Notes: generated from the letters alone by a model not told the origin. A DNA stretch of 25,227 nucleotides from Thermoprotei archaeon (GCA_003661775.1 QMWT01000007.1:1-25227), one strand, 5' to 3'; shown: positions 5,757 through 14,107, counted from the stretch's first letter. Program-made: numbers and translations.

Positions 5757-5879
5757 GTCCCTCCGTTGGAACTTAGTAAAAACTTGATATCTTCTCTAAA
5801 ACTTCCCGAAGGTTTTAAGAAGTAGAAAGTGTTGAAAGGAATGTTCACGGCTTCTGGTGAGAAAGGTATTTCGTAGGTG

Positions 5880-5957
<78 letters not shown>

Positions 5958-5992
5958 TCTTGCCCCGTCTGCTGTTTGATGTCACTAGCTTA

Positions 5993-6544
5993 TTAACGAT
6001 TTGCTTCTTTAAACATTGCTATTAACCTCTGCGCTTTTTCTCTATTCTCCCTGTCTATGGGTACGATGGCTATGCCTTTTCTAGGAGGTATTCCATAAAT
6101 CAATACGTCGTCTATAGGTGCCTTCAGTAGCACGGCAAGTCCTAGCAGATCCTCCTCACCTTCGATAAGCAGTATTCCCCCGCCCCTTCTGGCGAGATCC
6201 TTGACAGCGTTTATAGAGCTACGGCATAGATGACCGGGAGGATTCTTGATCTTGATTACGTGCGGGAACAGTGTAAGTAACTTCTCTCCTCTCTCCTGCT
6301 CTATTCTACGTCGTCTTTCACTTCTAAAATCGACTATGCATGCCTTGGGTAAGTAGCCGCGGCTTACGAAGTTCATGCAGACCACATCGCCAACAAGCCA
6401 GATCCTGCGGGGGTCGCCTACTATCGCCATAGCCTGTGCTACTACGTGATCCGGGTTCCCGAGGATCGTGTGGGCTTTGAAGTAGGTATGAGCGTTAGCC
6501 AAAAGACTCCTTAGTTCTTCGGGCATTTTTAGGCATTGACACAA
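5993..6544 (-). CDS. GTP-dependent dephospho-CoA kinase (DUF359 family)
   Basis: The 183-residue protein belongs to the DUF359 family, shown in Thermococcus to phosphorylate dephospho-CoA with GTP, the last step of CoA biosynthesis in archaea, which lack bacterial CoaE. Visible family blocks are WLVGDVVCMNFVSRG, KACIVDFRSERR, KNPPGHLCRSSINAV, LLIEGEEDLLGLAVLLKAP and VLIYGIPPRKGIAIV. The acidic residues in GDVV, VDFR and GEEDLL correspond to the conserved catalytic and metal-binding positions of the family. TTG 6544 is preferred because AGGAG lies six bases upstream; ATG 6526 (MPEELRS) is the alternative. The gene diverges from the GOR gene across a 103-bp promoter region and is followed by tRNA-Arg. 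Confidence 0.85.
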   Translation of the reverse strand: MCQCLKMPEELRSLLANAHTYFKAHTILGNPDHVVAQAMAIVGDPRRIWLVGDVVCMNFVSRGYLPKACIVDFRSERRRRIEQERGEKLLTLFPHVIKIKNPPGHLCRSSINAVKDLARRGGGILLIEGEEDLLGLAVLLKAPIDDVLIYGIPPRKGIAIVPIDRENREKAQRLIAMFKEANR

Positions 6545-6605
6545 GCCGAACTCCTAAGCTTGGGTATACCAATAAGACCCGTAATTAGCGTTTCACGCGT
6601 TTGTG

Positions 6606-6612
6606 TTATAAT
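6606..6612 (+). promoter_or_regulatory. TATA box for the GOR gene
   Basis: TTATAAT lies 42 bases before the GTG start of the GOR gene. It predicts transcription starting near 6635, giving a short leader with a weak AAGGTG-like ribosome-binding sequence next to the start codon. Confidence 0.5.
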
Positions 6613-6647
6613 CTAGCACTAACTCAACGTAGAGATGGTGTTTAAAG

Positions 6648-8606
6648 GTGGTTTTCAGCTATCGTGCACTCTTCATAGATGTGGGGCAGGGCGCTTTCAA
6701 GATCGAAGAGTTCTTGCCACCTGAAGTGCTAGGGCCTATAGACTTAGGAGTAAAATTGCATTTTGAGAAGTATGAGAGTTGGCGCTATCCAGTGTTCAGT
6801 GAGAAGAATGTTGTTGTGTTAGGCAAGGGTCCCTTTGCAGGAGGTAGACTCTTTGGTACACACAGACTTGTGGCGGTATTCAGAAGCCCGGAGAGCCAAG
6901 GGCTACACGTAAGCACTATGGGAGGCGCGGCGTACAAGTTCATGCGGTGCGGTGTTGATGCTGTGGTGGTAGAGGGTAGGTCAGAATCCCCAACAGTGTT
7001 GCTTGTAGAGGGCGATGGGGAGAACGTTAGAGTGCATTTCGAACACTTAGACCCTGATGAACTAGAGAAAGTGTACTCCGGCTACGGAGAGAAGAAAGGC
7101 GTGTATGCACTTACGAAGTACCTAGCCGATAGATACAGCGAATTCATCTCGAAGAACAAGGCCAGGATCATTGCGGTGGGACCAGCAGCTGTCAAGACCA
7201 TAGAAGGGAGCATATTCTCGGTAGACATAGACCCGGAGAAGAAGGACTTCGTTCCCGGAGCCGAGGATTTAGCGGCTCGCGGAGGCGGAGGCAGCGTTCT
7301 GTTCAGAGCCCACGGTGTCGTGGCACTGGTAGTAGGCGGAAACTTCGATCCCTCGAAGGGGTTCCCGAAGCTTTCCGACATCAAGTTCCTGGATGAGCTC
7401 TCGAAGAAAGTATTAGGAAAGAGCTACAGTGAAGCAGTGCTCGGCGCAGTCGTGAAATACCGCTTTGACGAAAGTATGGGGACTGGCGGAACCTTCGGGG
7501 TGAACTACCCGCATTACAAAGACCTTATACCGATGTTCGGCTTCAGCAGCATGTACCTGACCAAGGAGGAGAGGATGAAGCTGCACAGCATGATAATGGA
7601 GCACTTCTGGAAACCTTTCAACGATGAGGTGTTTGTGAAATCGAGAAGCTGGTCCACTTGCGGTGAACCTTGTCCAGCTGCGTGTAAGAAGGTGTGGAGA
7701 GGCAAGAAAGTGGACTACGAACCTTTCAACGGCCTAGGCCCGATGGTGGGAGTATTCAAGTTCGAGTTATCGGCCGAATTAGTAGATCTAGTAGATGCTC
7801 TCGGCTTCGACGCTATCGAGATAGGTCACGTAGTATCGTGGTTGATGGAGGCCATCGAGAAAGGGCTTCTCAAACCAGAGGAGCTGGGACTCGACAAAAA
7901 GCCGTTCTTCGATGCTAGGAATTTCGACTTGGAGAAATCGCTTGTAAATGCTGAGGTTGTTAAGAAGCTTGTGGAGGGTCTCGTTAAGCAAGAAAACGAG
8001 ATTCTGAAACTGATTGCAGAGAAAGGTCTGAGGGCCGCAGCTAAGGAGCTGGATAAGAAGTTCAGTGATAGAGTCAACAAACTTGGGATAAAGTTCGAGG
8101 ATCTGGCGGTTTATACACCCTACGGCGAGGAGGGGTACATGACCCCGAACTACTACTGGACGCCTGGAATGGTAGCACCTCTGTTCGTTCTAGGAAGGTA
8201 CTGGACAAACTATACACCGACATTTATGGAACCTGAGGACTTTGCAAAAGCTTCACTGACTAGAGCCTTCAAGGAGTACTTAGTTGACAATGCAGGTGTG
8301 TGTAGATTCCATAGGAGATGGGCTGAGAAGTTACTACCCCACCTATACAAGGAGATTCTAGGAGTTGACGTTGATCTAGATGAACATGCTAAGAAGATCT
8401 ACAAGAGAATAGCTGAATACAACAAGAAAGCGGGTGTAGTGCCTAAGTTCTGGGAGGGAATGAAGTCCAGAGATGTGGTTGTATCTATGGCCTCGGAGAT
8501 GAAGGTTGAGAGCTGGATCGGCAAGTTCTCAAAAGACCCGTGGGGAGCTGCCCAAGAATGGTGGACAAGATTCTGGAACAAGGTGAACGAGATCCTCGGC
8601 CTCTAA
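6648..8606 (+). CDS. gor: Glyceraldehyde-3-phosphate:ferredoxin oxidoreductase (tungsten)
   Basis: At 652 residues this matches Pyrococcus GAPOR in length and in recalled sequence more closely than other members of the AOR family. It oxidises glyceraldehyde-3-phosphate to 3-phosphoglycerate with ferredoxin, bypassing GAPDH and phosphoglycerate kinase. The N-terminal pterin-binding domain has GPFAGGRLFGTHRLV (61-75), TMGGAAYKF (90-98) and AARGGGGSVLFRAH (209-222). The 4Fe-4S ligands are C338, C342 and C346 in CGEPCPAACKK and C552 in NAGVCRFHR; VDALGFDAIEIG lies at 382-393. It is cytoplasmic with no signal peptide. GTG 6648 is the only reasonable start. The next gene, convergent with a 4-bp overlap, encodes a MoaD-like protein that could supply sulfur for the tungstopterin. 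Confidence 0.9.
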   Translation: MVFSYRALFIDVGQGAFKIEEFLPPEVLGPIDLGVKLHFEKYESWRYPVFSEKNVVVLGKGPFAGGRLFGTHRLVAVFRSPESQGLHVSTMGGAAYKFMRCGVDAVVVEGRSESPTVLLVEGDGENVRVHFEHLDPDELEKVYSGYGEKKGVYALTKYLADRYSEFISKNKARIIAVGPAAVKTIEGSIFSVDIDPEKKDFVPGAEDLAARGGGGSVLFRAHGVVALVVGGNFDPSKGFPKLSDIKFLDELSKKVLGKSYSEAVLGAVVKYRFDESMGTGGTFGVNYPHYKDLIPMFGFSSMYLTKEERMKLHSMIMEHFWKPFNDEVFVKSRSWSTCGEPCPAACKKVWRGKKVDYEPFNGLGPMVGVFKFELSAELVDLVDALGFDAIEIGHVVSWLMEAIEKGLLKPEELGLDKKPFFDARNFDLEKSLVNAEVVKKLVEGLVKQENEILKLIAEKGLRAAAKELDKKFSDRVNKLGIKFEDLAVYTPYGEEGYMTPNYYWTPGMVAPLFVLGRYWTNYTPTFMEPEDFAKASLTRAFKEYLVDNAGVCRFHRRWAEKLLPHLYKEILGVDVDLDEHAKKIYKRIAEYNKKAGVVPKFWEGMKSRDVVVSMASEMKVESWIGKFSKDPWGAAQEWWTRFWNKVNEILGL

Positions 8607-8836
8607 CCTCCGCTAACACTCGGTAACACCACGACCTCGTCATCTTCGCATACGAGAGAATCCTTAGCAAGACCAACACCATTTTTCACTATGGTCAGTT
8701 CATCCACACTAGCTACTGCTCCCACTACCTCGCCCAGCTTCTTTAAAAATTCGTCATAACTTATACAGCCTCGAATCTCCATAACTATGTATTCGCCCAG
8801 TATATCGCGCAGTCTGAGCCCCAGCCTGATCTTCAT
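8603..8836 (-). CDS. MoaD/ThiS-family ubiquitin-like sulfur carrier
   Basis: The 77-residue protein has the beta-grasp pattern of MoaD/ThiS: an N-terminal strand (MKIRLGLRLRDILG), a central helix (SYDEFLKKLGEVVG), a strand with VKNGVGLAKDSLVCEDDEVVVLP, and a C terminus ending in SGG. The terminal Gly-Gly is where a MoeB/E1-like enzyme would adenylate and thiocarboxylate the carrier, which then gives sulfur to molybdopterin or tungstopterin. It lies tail-to-tail with the tungsten enzyme gene (4-bp overlap) and five bases downstream of the 188-residue unknown gene, probably in the same operon. A role in tRNA thiolation or protein conjugation (SAMP-like) is also possible. Confidence 0.8.
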   Translation of the reverse strand: MKIRLGLRLRDILGEYIVMEIRGCISYDEFLKKLGEVVGAVASVDELTIVKNGVGLAKDSLVCEDDEVVVLPSVSGG

Positions 8837-8841
8837 AGAGT

Positions 8842-9408
8842 CTAACCTGCGATGTCCAGTTTTGGAATTTCGAAGACTATCTTTTCATACCCAGTAGTTT
8901 TAACACCTTTACGCCCGTATATAGCAACAATATTGCCTCCCACAATGTCGTGCTCTTCCCCGACAACAACCTCACGTACCTTAGAACCAGGCGGAAACAC
9001 CCAGTAGGCAACATAGTCATACTCGGGAACTTCGGCCGAGTACCAGTTTTCATACACATTCATCCCCGGTCTTATCGGAGCGCGAAATCTTATCACGAAT
9101 ACTATGTACGGTCTCCTTTTACTACCTCTAAACCCTATATCAATCATGCTTACCAAGGGTCTTACCCGCACATTGTTGACGACGACCTTCTCTTCGTCAA
9201 GAAACTTCTGCATATTGTAGCTAAGTTTCGTAACTTCATCGTTAAAGAGCTTGGGATTAGATAACACAGCTTCGTAGTAACCAAGAGGGTCGTGGTAATC
9301 GAAAACAAGATAGTAGGCAATGTAGCCTAGCCCCACAAAGAAATGTCCTTGCGCATATACTGGCCTCACTTCGCGACTCGCTTCTTCAAGGAACCGGCTG
9401 CTAACCAT
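8842..9408 (-). CDS. Conserved-looking 188-aa protein, possibly linked to GOR
   Basis: I do not recognise a family. The start is firm: AGGAGGTG lies four bases before ATG 9408 and a TATA-like CATATAG lies about 30 bases upstream. The protein is soluble, rich in Tyr, Val and Phe, and predicted mostly beta. An N-terminal part has GHFFVGLGYIAYYLVF, a middle segment PYIVFVIRFRAPIRPGMN, and a C-terminal half has aromatic strands (VPEYDYVAYWVFPPGSKV) and IVGGNIVAIYGRKG. No cysteine cluster, nucleotide loop or signal peptide is visible. It forms an operon with the MoaD-like gene and stands tail-to-tail with the GOR gene, so a part in tungsten-cofactor insertion or GOR function is a reasonable but untested inference. 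Confidence 0.7.
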   Translation of the reverse strand: MVSSRFLEEASREVRPVYAQGHFFVGLGYIAYYLVFDYHDPLGYYEAVLSNPKLFNDEVTKLSYNMQKFLDEEKVVVNNVRVRPLVSMIDIGFRGSKRRPYIVFVIRFRAPIRPGMNVYENWYSAEVPEYDYVAYWVFPPGSKVREVVVGEEHDIVGGNIVAIYGRKGVKTTGYEKIVFEIPKLDIAG

Positions 9409-9484
9409 GGAACACCTCCTAAGATGTGCTTCTCTATATGTGGCTAAAGTTTTAGGTAGTAGTAAAGTACTGTATGTAGTGGCG

Positions 9485-9541
9485 ATGATGAGCGTGCCCT
9501 TCGTGGCGATGCTACAAGATGAGCTGGAGCCATCCGGCTGA
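9485..9541 (+). ncRNA. Possible box C/D sRNA (weak)
   Basis: Box C ATGATGA (9485-9491) and box D CTGA (9538-9541) are 57 nt apart end to end, the usual size. The internal boxes are poor: a C'-like ATGAGCT (9519-9525) lies exactly 12 nt before D, and the expected D' position (9504-9507) reads TGGC. A TATA-like GTTTTAGG lies about 30-37 bases upstream. The stretch lies between two divergent genes and has no other assignment. Confidence 0.35.
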
Positions 9542-9555
9542 GTGGGTGCTAGGAT

Positions 9556-10179
9556 GTGTTGTTCGTAAAGCCTAGAGAGCAGGTCCTCCGTAAAACGTTG
9601 AAGAGATCGAGAATCGTTGTATGGGAACCCTTCTATGAAATACGTTATGCCATCCTCAGAAGAGATGGCTACGCTATGCGCAGTATCTTCGTAGATGCTT
9701 TTGTGTCAGCGTTGCTAGGTGAGGCACCTATAACCACAGTCCTCCTTGCAAGAAGAATAGAGGAGCGTGATGTGCTTAGCGATGTTCACCTGAATGGGAT
9801 AATCATGAAGCCGCTTGTAAAAGATCCCGCTGAACTGCTCCAGAATATGTACTCGGTTTACAAAACACTTAAGAGTGGTGCGATAGATTTAGCGAAGCTG
9901 AGTTTAGTAGATCGCGAGATTCTGGGCCTTACATACCAAGCGGTGAGGAGATCGCGAGTGGCTTTAAGCATACTTCTCGAGATTCTAGAAGAAGGTCTAG
10001 GATTCAAAGAGAGTGTGTCCGTTAACGTAGCGTATTACAGACTCGTTTTCTATCCGCTAGCAGTGGAAAGAAACCTCTCGGCTGTTTATGATCTTTACAC
10101 GGGTAAACAGAGTAGCATATACAGCAAGCTCTTTGCTATAGACAGTGTTAAAGAGAAGGTTCTAGAAAACTTCAAGTAA
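9556..10179 (+). CDS. Protein of unknown function (207 aa)
   Basis: No family is recognised. The frame starts at GTG 9556 (MLFVKPREQVLRKTLKRSR); no better start lies upstream. The protein appears soluble and mixed: an N-terminal basic segment, strands around RIVVWEPFYEIRYAILRRDG where a small beta-sheet is likely, then mostly helix from about residue 85 (AELLQNMYSVYKTLKSG) to the end. No metal-binding, nucleotide-binding or membrane motif is visible. It stands alone on its strand: the preceding gene is divergent and the following DapB-like gene is convergent 17 bases away. Confidence 0.6.
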   Translation: MLFVKPREQVLRKTLKRSRIVVWEPFYEIRYAILRRDGYAMRSIFVDAFVSALLGEAPITTVLLARRIEERDVLSDVHLNGIIMKPLVKDPAELLQNMYSVYKTLKSGAIDLAKLSLVDREILGLTYQAVRRSRVALSILLEILEEGLGFKESVSVNVAYYRLVFYPLAVERNLSAVYDLYTGKQSSIYSKLFAIDSVKEKVLENFK

Positions 10180-10196
10180 AAAGTAGGGACGTGTGG

Positions 10197-11183
10197 CTAA
10201 GGCACGATCTTGGGCCTGAATGGTATGAGGTCAACCATCGTTATGAGGCCTGGCCCTGTCTCGAGTACTGTTTCGGCTAAGTTAAGCAGTACCGAGACCG
10301 TGCCCATATCGCCGGGCGTACCGCTGCTCCTCCACGTAACACTGTAGTCCTTACCCTCGATCTCTATGAGTTCGTACTCTTCAGCACCAGCATAGGCGAT
10401 GAACTCGATTCTTATGAACTCCTTGTCCCCAGCATAGGCGGCGCCGTAACCCTTGGCACCGAGTACTTTACCCTTTTCTATTACCCGTTCACCTATCTTC
10501 ACATCCTCTTGTGCTACAACAGGTTCTTGTCCCTCCTCAACGCGTGTAGGCTGGATGGATGCGGCATCGGCTATCAGCAGTACTGATTCCGCATAACCCA
10601 CGTGACCCGTAAGTTCGCCGCTGGCAAGCTTCCTCTTAAACCCCTCAGGATCGAGCCCTATACCAACCTTCTTCTGGAAGGGCAATCTCCTCTTCGAAGC
10701 ATCTAGACTCCTGAGAGCACGTACTTTCTTAACTACGTGGAAAGGCGCTGTCAACACCGTGACGAGAGTGTCCAGCAGAAATCCTGGATTTATACCTGTT
10801 CCAAGCACGGTAACGCCGTGGGCTCTCGCCTTGGCGTCTAGATGTCTTGCCAGTACTGGGTAGCGGTAATACGGATACGAAAGAGTTTCGCAGGTAGATA
10901 TGACGTCTACGCCTAGCTCGATAACCTTCACTAGCTGATCGTAGACCTTATCCAGGTAACTACCCGTGGCGTGAAGTACTATGTCTGCTTCCACAAGGCT
11001 CTCAACATCGCGAGTCACTACAACACCTAACTTCTCTTTTCCTATGAGCTCACCTACATCCTTGCCCACGATCTCAGGATTTATGTCAACAGCCCCCACA
11101 ACCTCGTATCCGCGTTCCAGTGCTGCACGTGCTATTAACCTGCCTATAGCTCCAAAACCATAGATTCCTACACGCAACGACAA
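10197..11183 (-). CDS. DapB-like / 2,4-diaminopentanoate dehydrogenase-like oxidoreductase
   Basis: The N terminus is a Rossmann NAD(P)-binding fold (LRVGIYGFGAIGRLIARAALERGYEVVGAVD), followed by IVLHATGSYLDKVYDQLVKVIELGVDVISTCETLSYP and GVTVLGTGINPGFLLDTL, the arrangement of the dihydrodipicolinate reductase-like family that includes clostridial 2,4-diaminopentanoate dehydrogenase. At about 330 residues it is longer than true DapB (about 240-270) and lacks an evident DapB substrate motif, so the diaminopentanoate-dehydrogenase-like branch is the better match. The substrate in archaea is unknown. The longest frame starts at TTG 11201, but TTG 11183 (MSLRVGIYGFG) is preferred because GGAGGG lies seven bases upstream. 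It is downstream of the Alba-like gene on the same strand. Confidence 0.75.
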   Translation of the reverse strand: MSLRVGIYGFGAIGRLIARAALERGYEVVGAVDINPEIVGKDVGELIGKEKLGVVVTRDVESLVEADIVLHATGSYLDKVYDQLVKVIELGVDVISTCETLSYPYYRYPVLARHLDAKARAHGVTVLGTGINPGFLLDTLVTVLTAPFHVVKKVRALRSLDASKRRLPFQKKVGIGLDPEGFKRKLASGELTGHVGYAESVLLIADAASIQPTRVEEGQEPVVAQEDVKIGERVIEKGKVLGAKGYGAAYAGDKEFIRIEFIAYAGAEEYELIEIEGKDYSVTWRSSGTPGDMGTVSVLLNLAETVLETGPGLITMVDLIPFRPKIVP

Positions 11184-11233
11184 GGGCACTCCCTCCAACA
11201 ACTCGTGAGTTTAGATATTAAACTATATCGCGA

Positions 11234-11518
11234 TCAAGGCACCCTCTCCATGTTCGCTACGACTATCTCGATCTTTGATACGTGCTTTTCGGCACTGCTA
11301 CTTCTAAGTACGACGGTTCCTATTGAGATGTGTGAAACTGCATAATTGTGATGGAGCAGATTCAACAGCGAGAGCACGCTGGTAACAGCCTTGGAGATAA
11401 ATCTTCCTCTGGCAGCTACTCGAACAGTTCCGCACTTCTCAATGTTGAACTTGTAGAGTAGTGCTAGGAGATACCTTACAAGAGATTTCCCGTCCACGAA
11501 TACCGTACATCTCTCCAC
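11234..11518 (-). CDS. Divergent Alba-family nucleic-acid-binding protein
   Basis: The 94-residue protein aligns by eye with Alba along its length: FVDGKSLVRYLLALLYKFN for the IGKKPVMNYVLAAL strand and helix, VRVAARGRFISKAVTSVLSLLN for the IKARGRAISKAVD block, and HISIGTVVLRSSSAEKHVSKIEIVVAN for the C-terminal hairpin. Alba dimers coat DNA and RNA in archaea and are regulated by acetylation of a lysine in the GKK motif. Here the motif is GKS, so only the first lysine of the pair remains. The helix after the RGR motif is hydrophobic (VLSLLNLLHH) and low in charge, so dimerisation or ligand may differ. It precedes the DapB-like gene on the same strand after about 50 bases. Confidence 0.8.
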   Translation of the reverse strand: MERCTVFVDGKSLVRYLLALLYKFNIEKCGTVRVAARGRFISKAVTSVLSLLNLLHHNYAVSHISIGTVVLRSSSAEKHVSKIEIVVANMERVP

Positions 11519-11640
11519 AGCAATGCACCTAGGTTACTGACTACAAGACTTTACCCAGGTTGGTGTAGAGGATAGTGCATTAAAGCTATTATTGGTTGGG
11601 CCGAGGACACTCTAGTAGGTGATGTATTATTGAAGCGTCA

Positions 11641-13188
11641 ATGAAGCAAAGGCACAGAATATGGAGGTTTATAGAGTTAGGCATAGATCCGTACACATCA
11701 GTCTATAGGTACCAAGTGACAGCCACGGCCGAATTCATAAAGAAGTATTATGCTGATCTAGGAAAGGGCGAGAGTTCTGAGGATACTTACAAGCTTGCTG
11801 GTAGAGTAATGGGGTTGCGGCGGCATGGAAGGATAGTCTTTGCGATCTTGAATGACGGATCTGATTCTATTCAGCTTGTTCTACGCTATGATGTGTTGGG
11901 TCCCGAGAAGTGGCGTCTCATAGAGCTACTAAACATAGGCGATGTGGTAGGTGTTGAGGGGAATCCTATCCGGACTTTGAGGGGCGAACTGTCTATTCTA
12001 GTAAGAGACCTCAAGTATCTCGCCATAACCTGGAGAGACTTCCCCGAGAAATGGCATGGGCTTGTTGATGCTGATAAGAGGTACAGGCTTAGGTACCTCG
12101 ATATGATGCTTAACGAGAACGTGAGACAAGCAATAATTTCAATGTATAGAATCGAGAAGGCTTTCAGAGATTTTCTAGACTCCGAGGGGTTCATAGAAAT
12201 CCATACCCCGAAACTACAGCCTATATATGGCGGAGCACTTGCAAGGCCTTTTAAGACCCATATGTATGCACTTGGAGTTGACGCCTATCTGAGCATAGCA
12301 CCTGAAACGTACCTCAAGAGGCTCGTTGTCGCTAATTTCTTCAAAGTCTACGAGATCGCAGTCTGTTTCAGAAACGAGGATATAGATGCCGAACACTATC
12401 CGGAATTCGTCCAGATAGAGATATACAAAGCATTTGCAGATTGGGAGGATATGATGAGGCTTGTTGAGAGAATGGTTAGCTATGCAGTTAAGGAAACTTA
12501 TGGTTCTTACAAACTAACTGTGGAGAAGAATGGTGAAACCGTGGAACTTGATTTCGCACCCCCTTGGAGAAGGCTTGGTCTTGAGGAGGCGATAGAGCTC
12601 CTAGGAAAGGTTAAGGTTAGAGATCTAAGTTATGAAGAGTTGTTAAAGCTGAGTAAAGAACTTGGTATTGAAGTTAAAGATCCTAGGAGAGGAAAGATTC
12701 TTGAGAAGATATTTGAGAAGGTAGCGCAGCCAAAGATCGCGAACCCCACGTTCATAACTATGTTCCCTCGAGATGTATCGCCGCTAGCTAGACCTTCAAG
12801 AAAGGATCCGCGGTATGCCGAGAGATTCGAGATCTATTTAGCGGGGCTTGAGGTAGGGAATGGGTACAGCGAGTTGAATAATCCTGTGGTACAATACTAC
12901 TTCTTTAAGAAAGAAGAGGAGCTTCGTAGAAAGGCTGCGGATAAGTTTGGTGAAATTGAGGCTCATCCGATGGACAAGGACTATGTAAGAGCGCTTGAAT
13001 ACGGAATGCCTCCTACCGCAGGTGTAGGCATAGGGATTTACAGACTGGTAATGGCGATACATGGCCTTCCTAGCATCAAAGACGTGATACCCTTCACATT
13101 TGTTCTGCCAGAGGACTTCAAGACCATTGCTGAGGTAGAGCCGGAGATCCTCAAGTACTACGTAGAGAAACTTCGTTTGAGTGATTAG
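11641..13188 (+). CDS. lysS: Lysyl-tRNA synthetase, class II
   Basis: The 515-residue protein is a class IIb synthetase that attaches lysine to tRNA-Lys. The N-terminal OB-fold anticodon-binding domain (about 50-140) includes YKLAGRVMGLRRHGRIVFAIL. LVDADKRYRLRYLDMMLN leads into the catalytic core, with EIHTPKLQPIYGGALARPFKTH (about 187-207) and YLSIAPETYLKRLVV, motif 2 FRNEDIDAEHYPEF (about 243-256) and motif 3 AGVGIGIYRLVMAIHG (about 460-475). The IYGGALARPF string points to LysRS rather than AspRS or AsnRS. Many archaea have the class I enzyme instead; the class II form is typical of several Thermoproteota. ATG 11641 is used. The stop overlaps the convergent TauE/SafE gene by 4 bp (TTAG). 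Confidence 0.93.
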   Translation: MKQRHRIWRFIELGIDPYTSVYRYQVTATAEFIKKYYADLGKGESSEDTYKLAGRVMGLRRHGRIVFAILNDGSDSIQLVLRYDVLGPEKWRLIELLNIGDVVGVEGNPIRTLRGELSILVRDLKYLAITWRDFPEKWHGLVDADKRYRLRYLDMMLNENVRQAIISMYRIEKAFRDFLDSEGFIEIHTPKLQPIYGGALARPFKTHMYALGVDAYLSIAPETYLKRLVVANFFKVYEIAVCFRNEDIDAEHYPEFVQIEIYKAFADWEDMMRLVERMVSYAVKETYGSYKLTVEKNGETVELDFAPPWRRLGLEEAIELLGKVKVRDLSYEELLKLSKELGIEVKDPRRGKILEKIFEKVAQPKIANPTFITMFPRDVSPLARPSRKDPRYAERFEIYLAGLEVGNGYSELNNPVVQYYFFKKEEELRRKAADKFGEIEAHPMDKDYVRALEYGMPPTAGVGIGIYRLVMAIHGLPSIKDVIPFTFVLPEDFKTIAEVEPEILKYYVEKLRLSD

Positions 13189-13964
13189 AAGAGGGTTATG
13201 AAGCTCTCCACGATCATTCGCACTGAAGCTAGCAGTATTATCAACGCTATGTACTTCCTCAGTTTTTCGCGGGGCGTTCTCAGTGCTAGATGTGGTCCAA
13301 CCCAGCCTCCTCCTAGAGCTCCAATAGCAGCAGGAATAGCGATACTCCATATGATGGTCCTGTCCGTGGTGTGTCGAATTATTGATGCTATTGCTGAGGG
13401 CATTATACACATCATGGATAGGCCTACTGCAGTATGGGGATCCAATCCCAGTAAATACATGAATACAGGTACCGCCACGATACCGCCTCCTAGACCACTC
13501 ACCCCAGCTACGAGACCTGCCAAAGCACCTCCCGAGAAAGCTATTATTGTTGAGGATATGCTCGAGCCTTTGGCAGACTGAGAACCCGACTTCTTGCTTG
13601 CTCTACTGCTTACAAGCATCCTTACGGAGCCTACTATGAGTATCAGAGCTATGATCAGGGTGAGCTGAACGCGAGGCAGTACAACGGTCAGATATGCTCC
13701 GACATACGCGCATGCTATCATCGGGGGAGCAACAACCGCGTAAAGCCTTAGAGGAATTCTGAGTCTGCGATAGTACCTAAAACTGCTTACGACAGCGTTA
13801 GTACCAACCATAAACTTGGAGATCGCTACAGCGTTCTGAGGAGAGAAGCTCAGATAGTAGAGCGTGGGAACCATCAGGAAACCTCCTCCGAGACCTGCCA
13901 TAGATCCGAATGTAGCTGCCACAAACCCAAGTACTACGTAGGCTAGCGTCCAGAGAATCTCCAT
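13185..13964 (-). CDS. TauE/SafE family membrane permease
   Basis: The 259-residue integral membrane protein has about eight hydrophobic helices and the internal duplication of the TauE/SafE family: FGSMAGLGGGFLMVPTLYYL near the N terminus and GVSGLGGGIVAVPVFMYLLG in the second half, each followed by AVAISKFMV or AVGLSMMCI. Characterised relatives export sulfite, sulfoacetate or similar organosulfonates, or import taurine-related compounds; the substrate here cannot be told. The short polar loop between the halves is rich in Ser and Lys (SSRASKKSGSQSAKGSS). ATG 13964 is the start. It is convergent with lysS; its promoter region also holds a candidate sRNA and the divergent gcvH gene. Confidence 0.88.
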   Translation of the reverse strand: MEILWTLAYVVLGFVAATFGSMAGLGGGFLMVPTLYYLSFSPQNAVAISKFMVGTNAVVSSFRYYRRLRIPLRLYAVVAPPMIACAYVGAYLTVVLPRVQLTLIIALILIVGSVRMLVSSRASKKSGSQSAKGSSISSTIIAFSGGALAGLVAGVSGLGGGIVAVPVFMYLLGLDPHTAVGLSMMCIMPSAIASIIRHTTDRTIIWSIAIPAAIGALGGGWVGPHLALRTPREKLRKYIALIILLASVRMIVESFITLF

Positions 13965-14025
13965 TGTTGCTCGACCTTGTAGAATGTTACGCAGAATTCG
14001 GGGAATTAAGTTTTAGAGAACTGGG

Positions 14026-14084
14026 TCAGCCGAGGACCACCTCCTCACGTGCTCAGGTAGGGTCCCGGGGTATTTCGTCATCCC
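14026..14084 (-). ncRNA. Probable box C/D sRNA between the TauE/SafE and gcvH genes
   Basis: The D half is clear on the minus strand: D' CTGA (14056-14053), 4-nt spacer, C' GTGAGGA (14048-14042), 12-nt guide, D CTGA (14029-14026). The predicted D-guide target is CCGAGGACCACC. The best C box is GGGATGA (14084-14078), but it lies 21 nt before D', longer than in the other sRNAs here. A TATAAA-type element (minus strand, about 14108-14114) lies about 27 bases upstream. The long first guide region keeps confidence moderate. Confidence 0.5.
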
Positions 14085-14107
14085 CTCTATAGCAGAACGG
14101 TTACAGC

